DNA of 64,000 nucleotides, taken from Hysterangium stoloniferum. Its lineage: Eukaryota; Basidiomycota; Agaricomycetes; Hysterangiales; Hysterangiaceae. The translations under genes were made by a program, and so were the position numbers. The notes under the pieces were generated by a model. It was not told the origin of the DNA. It saw nothing but the letters and a program-made list of their open reading frames with translations, and did not search any database. This document shows positions 33,480-44,129 of the stretch, in pieces (the first letter of the stretch is position 1; each line of letters opens with the position of its first letter). Location: positions 1,488,001-1,552,000 of the forward strand of contig WHVD01000008.1 in the NCBI GenBank assembly GCA_015178975.1, written 5' to 3'.

Positions 33480-35645
33480 CTCCTAAGTCCCTGGCCAAAA
33501 GGGAGATTATGCAATCAATGGAGACAAAAATCACTCATCTCGGTCATTTGAGCCATCCTTTGAGCAAAAAACAGTAGACAATTTTGACCCAGTGGGGCCT
33601 AAAACCTCTGAAGTCACCACTACAGAGAAGCTTCACTCAGAGGATCTTCAGAAACCAGTTAATCTAGGACCTGATATCCCTGTTGACATTTCACCTCACC
33701 TCAGTTCCATACTGACTAAGAACATTCAAGCTTTTGGAGTGGATGGACAACTAGGACAAGTAGATGTTAAAGTTAGTGTTCCATTGGAGAGTGGTGCACA
33801 ACCAATCTCAATGCTGATGTTTCAAACCTCTCCCACTAACAGGAAAGTCATTGATGAACAAATGGACACCTGGTTTCAGCAAGAAGTCATCAAACCATCC
33901 AAGAGCCCTTGGGGAGCCCCAGCATTTGTTATCTACCACAATGGGAAACCTCAAGTAGGAGTCAATTATCAAAAGCTAAACAGCCTTACTGTCCCCGACA
34001 AGTTTACATTGCCACACCAATTGGAAATAATGCAGGCCTTATCCAGATCTAATGTTTTGTCTTCCTTCAACACACTAGTAGGCCTCACCCAGCTTGAGAT
34101 GCTGGAAGAAGACAAACTGAAGACTGCCTTCAGATTGCACAGAGGACTGTGGCAATTTAAAAGAATGCCATTCAGATTAAGGAATGGACCCTCCATTTTT
34201 CAGAGAGTTATGCAGGCTGTACTTGCACTCTATCTATGGATTTTCTGCCTGGTTTACATAGATGACATCGTGATATTTTCTAAGACATGGGATGATCATC
34301 TGGAATATTTGGATCTAGTTTTACAAGCCATCATTGCAGCTGGCATAACACTCCCCCAAAAAATGTTTTGTTGGGTATAACTCTATCCTGTTGCTCAGAC
34401 ATAAGGTATTACAACTTGGTTTCTCAACCCATCAAGAAAAGGTTACCACCATATTAGAACTAGCCCAACCCACTAAGGTAGGAGAGCTACAGCGCTTCCT
34501 TGGAATGGTCTTATATTTTTCAGCTTATATACCATTCTACTCCTGGATAGTCTCCCCATTATTCAATCTCTTAAAAAAGGGGGCCCACTGGACCTGGGAT
34601 TCCAAACACATCAGAGCTTTTGAAGATATCAAAGCTGTGTTGAGTTCTGCCCTTGTTTTAGGACACCCTATTAGTGGGATGCCCTACCATCTGTATACAG
34701 ACACTTCTGATTTCACTCTAGGATGTTGCCTCCAGCAGGTCCAGAAAATGACACTATGGGATCTAAAGGACACCAAAATTTACACTCAAGCAAGATCTGC
34801 CTTTGAACAATCATGAAAAGTACCCATCTTATTCACTACAAAACCAAAGAACTAGAATCCACTTGGATGGACTCTTGGGCCTCAGACTTCAACAGCACTA
34901 ATGTCACTGTTGAATGTGTCATCACTTACTGGAGCCACACACTCAAGAAAGCTGAATGTAATTACTCAGCCATGGAATGTGAAGTATTAGCAGCCAAGGA
35001 GGGATTGGTTCATTTCCAACCATTTATAGAAGGTGAACACATACTCCTCATCATGGATCATGCAGCCTTGCAATGGGCCAGGTCATACAAGAACACTAAT
35101 TGTAGACTGACCACATGGGAGGCAGTATATGCTGCATACCCTGGTTTATAAATCTTACATTGTGCAGGACAAGTCCACAGTAATGTTGATTCTCTATCCA
35201 GACTCCCCCAAATACCTGATTTCATGAGTCCCATCAGGGATGACCTATTGTCAATAGCACCAAGCTCTCTTGACAAGGATACTAATGAGAGACTATGGGA
35301 TAATAAACCAGCCGAGAGAGCAGTCTTCATCACCCAACATGAGCTAGTGGAACCCCTCAGAACAAGAAAGGATGTTCCCCAAACTGAATGGGATGCCTAT
35401 AATCTTCCCAGAGATGATGAAACCGGCAAACAGAACTTCACAACCTCAAACTCCCAGCTACTCTTGGAAATTAATGAAGACTACATAAAAGGATTTTGTG
35501 AGGGGTATCAGAAGGATCCTTCATTCAGGGTTCATTATGCTATGGAATCTACCTCCCCAAACTTAGTCACCACTCCATCCCATTATTTTGTGGGCAGAAG
35601 TAAACTATTGTATGTATTTCAGAGATTCTGACTGGAAAAGTCAAA
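33480..35645 (+). pseudogene. Element E reverse transcriptase and RNase H
   Basis: The RT frame is 33592-34380, with a KSPWGAPAFVI template-grip region and the catalytic box YIDDIVIFS (about 34258). Blocks 34391-34816 and 34813-35151 give the RT end and RNase H (YTDTSDFTLGCCLQQ, NYSAMECEVLA, MDHAALQW). 35224-35631 is the linker to the integrase zinc finger, ending near DSDWKSQ, where arm 2 begins. At least three frame breaks. The RT is clearly Ty3/gypsy-like but distant from A-D. Confidence 0.75.
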
Positions 35646-35721
35646 TCTGAATCAAGTAGAAATCTGTTCAGATTGACAGATCCATTCCAAAGTAATACAT
35701 ATGTATTTAGAGGTGCCAATG

Positions 35722-36130
35722 TGTGAGGGATATGCCCTGGCCATGGTTTTATTATAGTAAAATACTCCTTTTATTTTATTTATATTTTACATATTTCACT
35801 CATATTTTCCTATTCTTTACATTCTTCAAATATTGCACCATTTCATTAGTTCGAAGTGCTGTGTATACTTGTGGGTGCACTCAGCACCAAATAGGAGACA
35901 CACCTTTTACCCAAAAACCACCACTCGTAAGACACTAAACTAGGTCTATTACGAGCAGTGATTAGGGTAACATGCCAGCTACTACATACATAAGTAGCAT
36001 TATCTGAACTATCTGAGCTAACTAACATCTCAGGCTTTGAACTCATCATCTAGCTCTCTCTCACTCTCACTCTCTCTAATATCGCACTGCAATAGTTGAT
36101 ATTCTTCATATACAGAGCAGTCTGAATACA
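35722..36130 (+). repeat. L4-family solo LTR, TSD CAATG
   Basis: It starts TGTGAGGG and ends GAATACA, flanked by CAATG at 35717-35721 and 36131-36135. Its core at 35841-35880 is shared with L3 and L6. Confidence 0.85.
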
Positions 36131-36271
36131 CAATGATACTGTATACATATGCATGGAATGGACTATCTAAAGGTATCTATTTTTTAAAAGTATTTGTGTT
36201 TCAAACTACTAATTTTTTTTATTGTCTACTCGTGTTCAGAAAGATTCTTTAGTTTGTAATGTATGAGAGAG

Positions 36272-36917
36272 TGTGAGAGGTACTGCGAAATACTCTCCGA
36301 AATATAGTCTGGACAAGCCCACACTATATTTCCATTATTATTTTTATTTTCTCTCTATTTTATTATACGCATATATTTAGTTCAATGACCTATGTATGCA
36401 TTCAGTACATTGACTCTTGTGGGTACATATGTGCCAGACCTACTGTATGTATTCTAGCACTGATAGTTAGAACTCAGACACTTTTTACCCTGTAACCACA
36501 ACTTGCCCAGACACCCACTTAGTGTCCTACAAGTTGTGATTGGGGTATCGTCTCGACCATCACAGATGGGCTTTAATTACCAGTGCAATCATAGTTTCAA
36601 ACTACACTAGTCGAAACTCAAACCATTATCTCGATCCACGTGGACTATATCCACACTACTCTGTATATTCAACTCTCTCATTATTTCCTTAAACACTCGA
36701 GTAGTGACTCATAATTGAACTTAAAAGTTGATTCTCTTTTATTTGTCTTAGCTATCTATTCTACTTAGGTAGCTAATCCTCTTAACCATATTGAACTAAA
36801 TAGTCAATACGTGTTTGGCCTGTATTAGACTTAGATAGTCAATACATTGTGGTGTCATACCTAAACAGTCAATATTCTTCATATATAGAATGGTTAGAAC
36901 TTCCACCACTCTTCACA
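36272..36917 (+). repeat. L3-family solo LTR, TSD GAGAG
   Basis: This 646-bp LTR starts TGTGAGAGGTAC and ends CTTCACA, flanked by GAGAG at 36267-36271 and 36918-36922. Confidence 0.88.
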
Positions 36918-37041
36918 GAGAGTTTAAAACTTTTTGAAAGTTTTAAAAACCAAATTATGTTTGAATCACATCCCAGATGTTTAAATGACCTTTAGAGTAT
37001 ATTAGAATTTGGTATACTTAATAGTTTTCAGATATCCTCCC

Positions 37042-37899
37042 TTTTGAAGGGGCACACAGGAGGACAGCAATTCTTCAACTTGATGAAAGATTGTTTCTTT
37101 TGGCCTAGGGTGCTACAAGATTGTATAGCATATGCTCACAGTTGCAACATATGCCTGAAGAGTAAAATTAATCACATGGTGCAGCAAGGAGCACTTCGAC
37201 CCATAGATGTACCTCTAAGACCTTTCAAGGTCATCTTGATGGATTTAATAACTGGGCTACCCCCTTCTGGGGAAGACTCTCACTCTGCAATTTCTGTCAC
37301 AGTTGATAAACTAACACATTTTGTTATTTGCAAATCTACTTCCTCCAGTTTATCAGTGGAAGGGTTCACATGAATATTTGTCAACAAGGTAGCTGCTCCT
37401 TTTGGACTACCTTTGAGAATAATTTGCAATTGAGACAAGAGAAGTTTGTAAAGTGTACAGAAGTGCACTTGCAGTATCATCTTCCCACCACCCAACAGAC
37501 TGATGGCCAAACTGAGAATACCAATGTTGTTATCAAACAATGCTGAGAGCTTACTGTGCCTCTTCAAAAGAAGAATGGTCCAAATGGATTCAAATAATGG
37601 TTCATGCATATAACTCAATGGTGCACACTTTGATGAACCATGTGCCAGCCTTTCTGCTAATGGGATACCTACCCAGGAGAATGTTGTGTTGTTTAGGAGG
37701 AGATGATCCCATAGTCCCTAGAGAATTGTCTGATAGCCCAATGGCTGACCAGTGGGTTCTTGAACTAGAGAACCACCAACAAATGGCCAGGGACTCAATC
37801 ACACAAGCCCAGGAGACCCAGCCTCACAGTTATAACAAGAAACACAGACCGGTAGAAGAAATAGTGGAAGGGGATCATGTCTTGATTAATCCCCACCCT
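37042..37899 (+). pseudogene. Element E integrase
   Basis: 37044-37373 holds the zinc-finger part (GHTGG ... CNICLKSK) and the first catalytic Asp (LMDLITGLPPS). The second Asp region (FGLPLRIICN.DK) has a TGA where Arg is expected. The Glu region reads TDGQTENTN near 37500. 37540-37899 continues to the SH3-like DHVLINPHP, where element D is inserted. The gene resumes at 49429. Confidence 0.75.
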
Positions 37900-38076
37900 T
37901 GTCACAACTGTCACAAGTCACAAAACTGTCACAAATATTCAAAGGTAACTTTTGACAACTCTTTGACACATTGAATTCGACTTGACAAACCTGAACATAT
38001 TTTGACAACATTGAATCTCTTTCAACATGTCTCATTTTGATGTCATGTATGATTTCATTATTAATTCATAACATAG

Positions 38077-38578
38077 TGTGAAGAGTGGTATAAGTTCTGA
38101 CCGTTCTATATACGAAGAAATGAGTAGAATGGGAAGATGGATGATTCAAGAAGGATGATTCAAGAAGGATGATTTGAGAAGGATGATTTGAGAAGGATGA
38201 TTTGAGAAGGATGATTTGAGAAGGATGATTTGAGAAGGATGATTTGAGTGGAGGCCTCGACTGTTACAGTTCGAGGCCAGAAGTGTTAGATAGTTCAGAT
38301 ATTGCTACCTATGTAGTAGCTGACATGTTACCCTGATCACCACTCATAGTAGACCTAGTTTATGTCTTATGAGTGGTGGTTCTTGGGTAAAAGTGTGTCT
38401 GAGTTCTAATTGGTGCCGAGTGCACCCACAAGTATACACAATGCTTCGAACTAATGAAATGATGGAATATTTGAAGAATATAAAAGATAGATAAATATGA
38501 ATAGAATGTGTAAAATATAAATAAAATAAAAGGAGTGTTTTACCACAATGAAACTGTGGTAAAAGCATACTCCTCACA
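38077..38578 (-). repeat. L4-family solo LTR, TSD CATAG, with an internal minisatellite
   Basis: It is flanked by CATAG at 38072-38076 and 38579-38583. It is about 100 bp longer than other L4 copies because of the 14-bp tandem array at 38139-38250. Confidence 0.9.
38139..38250. repeat. Tandem array, about 8 copies of a 14-bp unit
   Basis: The unit is GGATGATTTGAGAA; the first copies read GGATGATTCAAGAA. The sibling LTR at 59385-59791 has only one unit, so the array expanded locally. Confidence 0.85.
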
Positions 38579-38861
38579 CATAGTCATAACGATATGAAGA
38601 AAAGCATAAAAGGGCTACAAAAGGAGCAAGGGAAGTCAGTCAAAATATCTGTAAATTAGTGATACTAGTAATCTATCTTGTTGTAACTTCTTCAACAAAT
38701 ACTTCCGTGAGTTCTCGCAACTGGTAATAGCCTCTTACTTCATTGACAGGGTGAATATATACTTCGTTGAACAAGGCTTTTGAGTTCGATTAGTAGAATA
38801 TTATTTGACTTTATTGAAGAATAATCAATTCATGACAGTATATTTCGACTATCAACTGTTG

Positions 38862-40679
38862 ATGAAGCCCAGGATGCGATCCAAGACTACCAAAGCATCG
38901 AGTTCTACAGCACTCCAATCTGTGGCTCCCATTCCATCACCAAGAGTTATTCGGCCATCGTGGATTCCAGTTTTTCCTTTGACCAAAACTTGAAGAGCTA
39001 CGATGTCTTCAATTTGAGAACCCGAAGAAGTTCGAGAAGAACCAATCTTGCCAATTCAAGAATCCAAATCCCCTTTAATGCTGTGAAGAGTCGATAGATT
39101 CTGACCGTTCAATATACAAAGTATAGCATTTATTCAACTACTATTGGCAGGTATTGACTGTTCAGTACAATACCGTAGATTACTAGACTGGCAGTACTAG
39201 CAGGGAGACACGCAACGCATCACAAGAGCAACTGTACAGTTGCTCTTGACGGCTAGAATGAAAAGATGACAGAGTTGACCTTCACGGTACAACTCGTAGC
39301 TAGAAGTAAGATAGATAATCAACGAGAAGCTGAATATCTAAAGTAAAGAGATAGTAGCGCGAGTCGACTATAATGTCGACGAGCGCAAAGACCTTAGAGT
39401 GGAACTCGACCTTTGCGGTTCGAGTCCAAAGTCTGTTAGTATGCGAGAGATCACTACCTTTATAGGTAGTTGAGACGTTACCCTTGACACCTCTCACTAT
39501 TCGACGTCTGGGTCGTTTACGAGGTGGTGTCTGCTGGGTAAAAAGTGTCTATCGTTTGGTGCCGAGAGCGCCCATACGTATACACAAAGCTTCGAACTAC
39601 AAAATAAGGGTATGCTCGAAATATAGAAAGAATGTAAATGAAGAAAATAAAAAGTAAATAATAAAGTACTATAATCCAACTATTATTCCTTAGTCCAATT
39701 ATGCATATATGCATACCCTTCACAAACACCTTTGCCTGAATCTCCGCCTCCCGAACCTGTTATGTCTGAGGATGAAACAATGTTACGACATTTCAGAGAT
39801 GCACTCGGAAAGGTATTGAAGGACCAGATGTCTTCGAAGGAGCCCAAAATCACAGTGAATAAGCCCAAAAAGTTTACTGGAGAAGAACTTTCAATGTTGA
39901 AGAATTTTATCACTCAATGCGAAATGGTCTTCCGATCTCGACCAAAATTGTTTAAATCCGATCATCGAAAATTATGATGGTAACTTCATATTTCTGGAAA
40001 ACAGCTCAAGAGTGGTGGCAACCTTTTCTATTAAATCCCCCGATTCCTCCACCATCTTTCCTTGTGGATTATCTCAATTTTCTAGATGAATTATATGCTC
40101 AGTTTGGAGAAATTGATGCAGAAGGAGAAGCTGAAGAAAAACTCGATAATCTTTGAATGAAAGCTCATCATCATGTGGCGAAGTATTCGATTCAATTTAC
40201 AAGTCTTGCTGCTCAAATTCAATATGACGAATTCACTTTACGACGACGATTTTATAAAGGACTTCCAAATCAAATTAAGGACGAAATAGTGAAACTTCAA
40301 GTTCAGCCCGAAAGTTTTGCCGAACTGTGAATGGCTGCCCTTCAACTTGATTCTCACTATTGGATGAAAGAGAATGAATGACAACCTGAAACAGATTCAA
40401 GTTCGACTCCACAAAGATTTGAAAGAAGACAATTGATGACGCCAACGACTTATCCTTCGACATCACGAATACCTTCGACTTCAAAACCAATAACTTCGAC
40501 TTCAAGAACATTTAGGCCTTCAACTCAACTCAAGCGAAACCATCTTCGACAATTTTAGGACCTGATGGATGATTACTTCCTGCTGAATGAGACAGAAGAT
40601 TTAAAGAAGGGTTATGTATATTATATGGAGAAAAAGACCATTCAGTGAGGGATTGCCCAAAAAGAAAAACTCGTCAAAT
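38862..40679 (+). pseudogene. Element D gag
   Basis: The N-terminus (MKPRMRSKTTKASSS) starts about 25 bp inside the LTR and is interrupted by the LTR at 39082-39724. The capsid block at 39732-40330 shows KKFTGEELSMLKNFITQCEM, WKTAQEWWQPF and GLPNQIKDEI, parallel to gag of A and B. The zinc knuckle near 40615-40660 reads C-I-L-Y where the second Cys is expected, then GEKDHSVRDC, so one zinc ligand is lost. Several TGA stops replace Arg, for example before MKAHHH and MAALQLD. Confidence 0.75.
39082..39724 (-). repeat. L4-like solo LTR; flanks AATGC and AACAC
   Basis: The plus-strand ends are TGTGAAGAGTC and CCCTTCACA. The duplications at 39077-39081 and 39725-39729 differ at two adjacent bases, and both derive from AACGC by one CpG transition each. 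Confidence 0.75.
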
Positions 40680-41508
40680 TGTTATGACTGGACAATCCTG
40701 CCGGACTCCAGGCACTAACCCGTATGCCCCCACGCGCTACAAGCACCAATTGTCTGTTTATAGGATTTTCCACCCGGACTCTGTCACGTCAAGACTAGTT
40801 ACGTTCGACCTCATTATGACACATATCAGTCACCGGACTTCCCTGGACTCCATCTCTGTCTATGTCCGTCTTCGTCCCATGCATCAGTCACCAGACCCCG
40901 CTCAGAATCCCGTCACCACTCTAATCGAGCCCCATTCCCGTTTTAGTCAAATGACCTGTCACGATTTAGGACTCTGCTCCCGCTCTGTTTCCCGTTATGG
41001 GTTATGCTTTGTCATGATTTGGACTCCGCTCCATTCCTAACACCAATTTGGTGTTTACTATTCCCGTTTTATGTTTTGTTAGTTTCATTTCATTATTACT
41101 GGATTTGGTATGTCATTCACTCCATGGTCTATATAAACTGGCAGATGTTGTACATACAATCCAGTCAGAAAATTAGCTTAGATTCCCCCTAGTAATCTAA
41201 TAACATTTTTCACTCTAAAACCTTACTTGATTCACATCGCTCGCACTAGTCGGAGCCCACGGGCTCCGGCACATCTATCTCTCTCAACTATCTCGACTCA
41301 CAACCCACAACCTCCGACTTATGACCCACGACCCCCGACTTACGACCTACGACCCACGAACTCCACCCGGACTCCCCAGGATCCCCATCTGTCTGTTTGA
41401 AATTGGACAACACGATCTAGCGAGGGTGCAGCCTATAAGCTGAAGCCAAGTCCTACCGGATATCCCACAGGTTTCTCCGGAAACCCGGCCTGTGTGTGTA
41501 TCCTAACA
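40680..41508 (+). repeat. L5-family solo LTR, TSD CAAAT
   Basis: This 829-bp LTR starts TGTTATGACT and ends CCTAACA, flanked by CAAAT at 40675-40679 and 41509-41513. It separates gag from pol of D. Confidence 0.9.
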
Positions 41509-41513
41509 CAAAT

Positions 41514-44129
41514 CACAAAAGGACAAATCGTTGAAGTTCAAGATTTGACAGCTCAATCCGACCCGTCGAATCAAACATCAAATGTTAAATCGGAAAATTG
41601 AAAAGGGATACTCTTCAGGCATGTGAAGAGTATTGAAGAAAACTCAATCATGCCGAAAAATATTCCTGTGTAATATTATGAGCGGTAACAATTTCTGATT
41701 CTTTAATTATTGAACTTAAATTGAAAAAAATTCTGAAAATGAAAGCATTAATTGATTCAGGATCTAGTCATCTTTTTATGGACAAAACATTTGCACGACA
41801 AAATAATCTATCTTTCAACCAATTGAAAAATTTGTTATCATTAAATTAATCAATGGATCAACTCCGACATCAGGACAAATCAGGTATACGACTACATTAC
41901 AAGTTTACTTTCCATCCAGGCAGACTCAAGAATTACAATTCTTTTTAACTAATCTCGACTTGTCTTGCCAAGTGGTATTAGGACTCAACTGGCTGAAGCA
42001 ATACAATCCTGCAATTGACTGGCGATCTGGCTGTATATCGTTCGAACCTACTTCGACACTTTCGACAAATCCGAATCCAATTCAACTGTCAATCGAAACG
42101 TTATCGGAAGAGAAGCATGCTTCGACCTCAGTGAGTCATTCATCGACATCTGAGAAAATTCATGAAGAATCGAAATCCGAGACTGTCAATCCAAATATCA
42201 ACATAGTCAATCAGAAGACTTTCTTATGAGCTGCAAAAGCAAAAGACTCTCAAACTTTTGTGGTCTTTATTCACGATGAATCTTTCAAGACTTGTAAGGC
42301 CTCTGGTGCAAAAACTATGACTTCGACTTCATTCGACGTACCAAACATTCCGACCGAATATTCCGACTTCTCAGATGTTTTTGACAAAAAGGAAGCTGAA
42401 GCTTTACCTCAACATTGAAGTTATGATCACGCTATCCCATTAGAAGAAGGAACTACTCCACCTATGGGTCCGATCTATTCATTATCCAAGGCAGAACTTC
42501 AAGTGCTACAAGAATATCTCCAAGAAAATCTTTTGAAGAAGTTTATTCAATCGTCGCAATCTCCCACCAGCGCACCAATTTTATTCGTTAAAAAGAAAGA
42601 TGGAAGCCTACGACTTTGCATCGACTATTAAGGACTTAACAAAATCATGCGAAAAAACTGATATCCACTTCCTTTAATTCCTGATCTTTTGGATCAACTT
42701 TGAATGGTGAAATATTTTATGAAAATTGATCTCCGAGGTGCCTATAATTTAGTTAGGATTGCTCCAGGTGACAAATGGAAAACAGCCTTTCGGACTCAAT
42801 ATGGATCTTTTGAATATTTGGTTATGCCTTTTGGACTATGCAATGCACCGGCAACCTTTCAACAATTAATGAATGAAATATTTTCAGATTTACTTGACAT
42901 TTGGGTAATTATCTATCTCGACGATATACTAATATTTTCCAACAATCTCAAAGAACATTTACGACATGTTCGAGAAGTTCTTTGACAGCTTCAACAAAAT
43001 CAATTATTTGCAAAACCCGAAAAATGTGAATTTCACAAAACCAGTGTTGAATTTCTAGGATATGTTATTTCCCCTCAAGGTGTATATATGGACGAAGAAA
43101 AAATCAAAGTTATTCAAGATTGGCCCAAACCACAAAAAGTCCGTGACATTCAATCATTTTTAGGATTCACGAATTTCTATCGAAGATTTATTCCAAGTTA
43201 TTCTGAAATTGTTTTACCATTGACTCAACTTACTTGAAAAAAGGTTCAATGGCATTTCAACGAAAAATGTCGACATGCATTTAACTATTTGAAAAAAGAA
43301 TTTACTACAGCTCTGATTTTAATTCATTGGAATCCAGATTATAAACCCATACTCAAAACTGATGCTTCTGATCATGCCATAGCTTCAATATTTTCTATGC
43401 AAACTCCCAATAACGAAATTCATCCAGTTGCTTATCATTCAAGAACTCTTTTGACCTCCGAAATTAACTATGACACTTACGATAAAGAATTATTGGCAAT
43501 ATTCAAATCTTACAAAATTTGATGACATTATTTCAAAGGAACAAAAGAGCCAATTGAAGTTCTAACACATCACAAGAATCTTGAATATTTTGTGACAACT
43601 CGAATTTTGTCTCAATGACAAGCTTGACCTTTAATTTAATTATTCAATTTTGACCGGGAAAACTAAATTTGAAAACAGATGTTCTTTCCAGAAGAAATGA
43701 CATTTACCCGAATGAACCCAATTACTTGAAAAAGAATCCAACTAATCTTTGACTGGTATTTACAAATAAGCAAATTCAAGCTTCCTTACATGCAACATAT
43801 TATCTTCCAATAGTGAGAAAAGCTACTCTCATTATGGATACAGATCAACTATTGAAAGATATATTCAAAGCTCAAAAAGAAGATCAATTTACTCTCGACA
43901 AAATTTGACAGATTTCCGACGGTACTGAAGAAGATTGGCAAAAGAATGAACAAGACTTTTTATGTTTCCAAAACAGAATTTATGTTCCCAATTATCAAAC
44001 TCTCTGACTTCGAATTCTTCAATCACAACACGATCATATTACTGCAGGCCATTTCAGTCAAATGAAAATGTATTGAACAATATATCGAGATTTCTTTTGG
44101 CCACAACTCCGACAAGATATTTGTAATGT
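41514..44129 (+). pseudogene. Element D pol, first part: protease, RT, RNase H, integrase zinc finger
   Basis: The protease site ALIDSGSSH is near 41746. RT starts near 42470 with the KDG..LC.DY. region and carries YLDDILIFS near 42914. RNase H is at 43289-43570 (KTDASDHAIAS, YDKELLAI). The integrase zinc-finger His pair (HDHITAGH) lies near 44020-44050, and the reading stops at ICNV by insertion of a 2-kb element. TGA stands where Arg is expected at many sites (before YPLPL, QA and PGKLN), plus a TAA in DY.GLN. Confidence 0.85.

Larger units (their letters stand above)
35648..37041 (-). repeat. Inverted repeat arm 2, interrupted by two solo LTRs
   Basis: The net length is about 330 bp after removing 35722-36130 and 36272-36917 with their duplications. 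It mirrors 32063-32388. It sits exactly between the RNase H/integrase linker and the integrase zinc-finger region. Confidence 0.75.
37900..38837 (+). repeat. 5' LTR of element D, interrupted
   Basis: It matches 49012-49428. The net length is about 431 bp after removing the L4 solo LTR at 38077-38578 and its 5-bp duplication. Confidence 0.9.

Noticed and set aside
35722-36917. The two adjacent LTRs as the ends of one element
   Set aside because: Each has its own 5-bp duplication (CAATG and GAGAG), and arm sequence continues between them, so they are separate solo LTRs.
38139-38250. CRISPR-like array
   Set aside because: The 14-bp units are directly adjacent with no spacers, inside an LTR of a eukaryotic genome.
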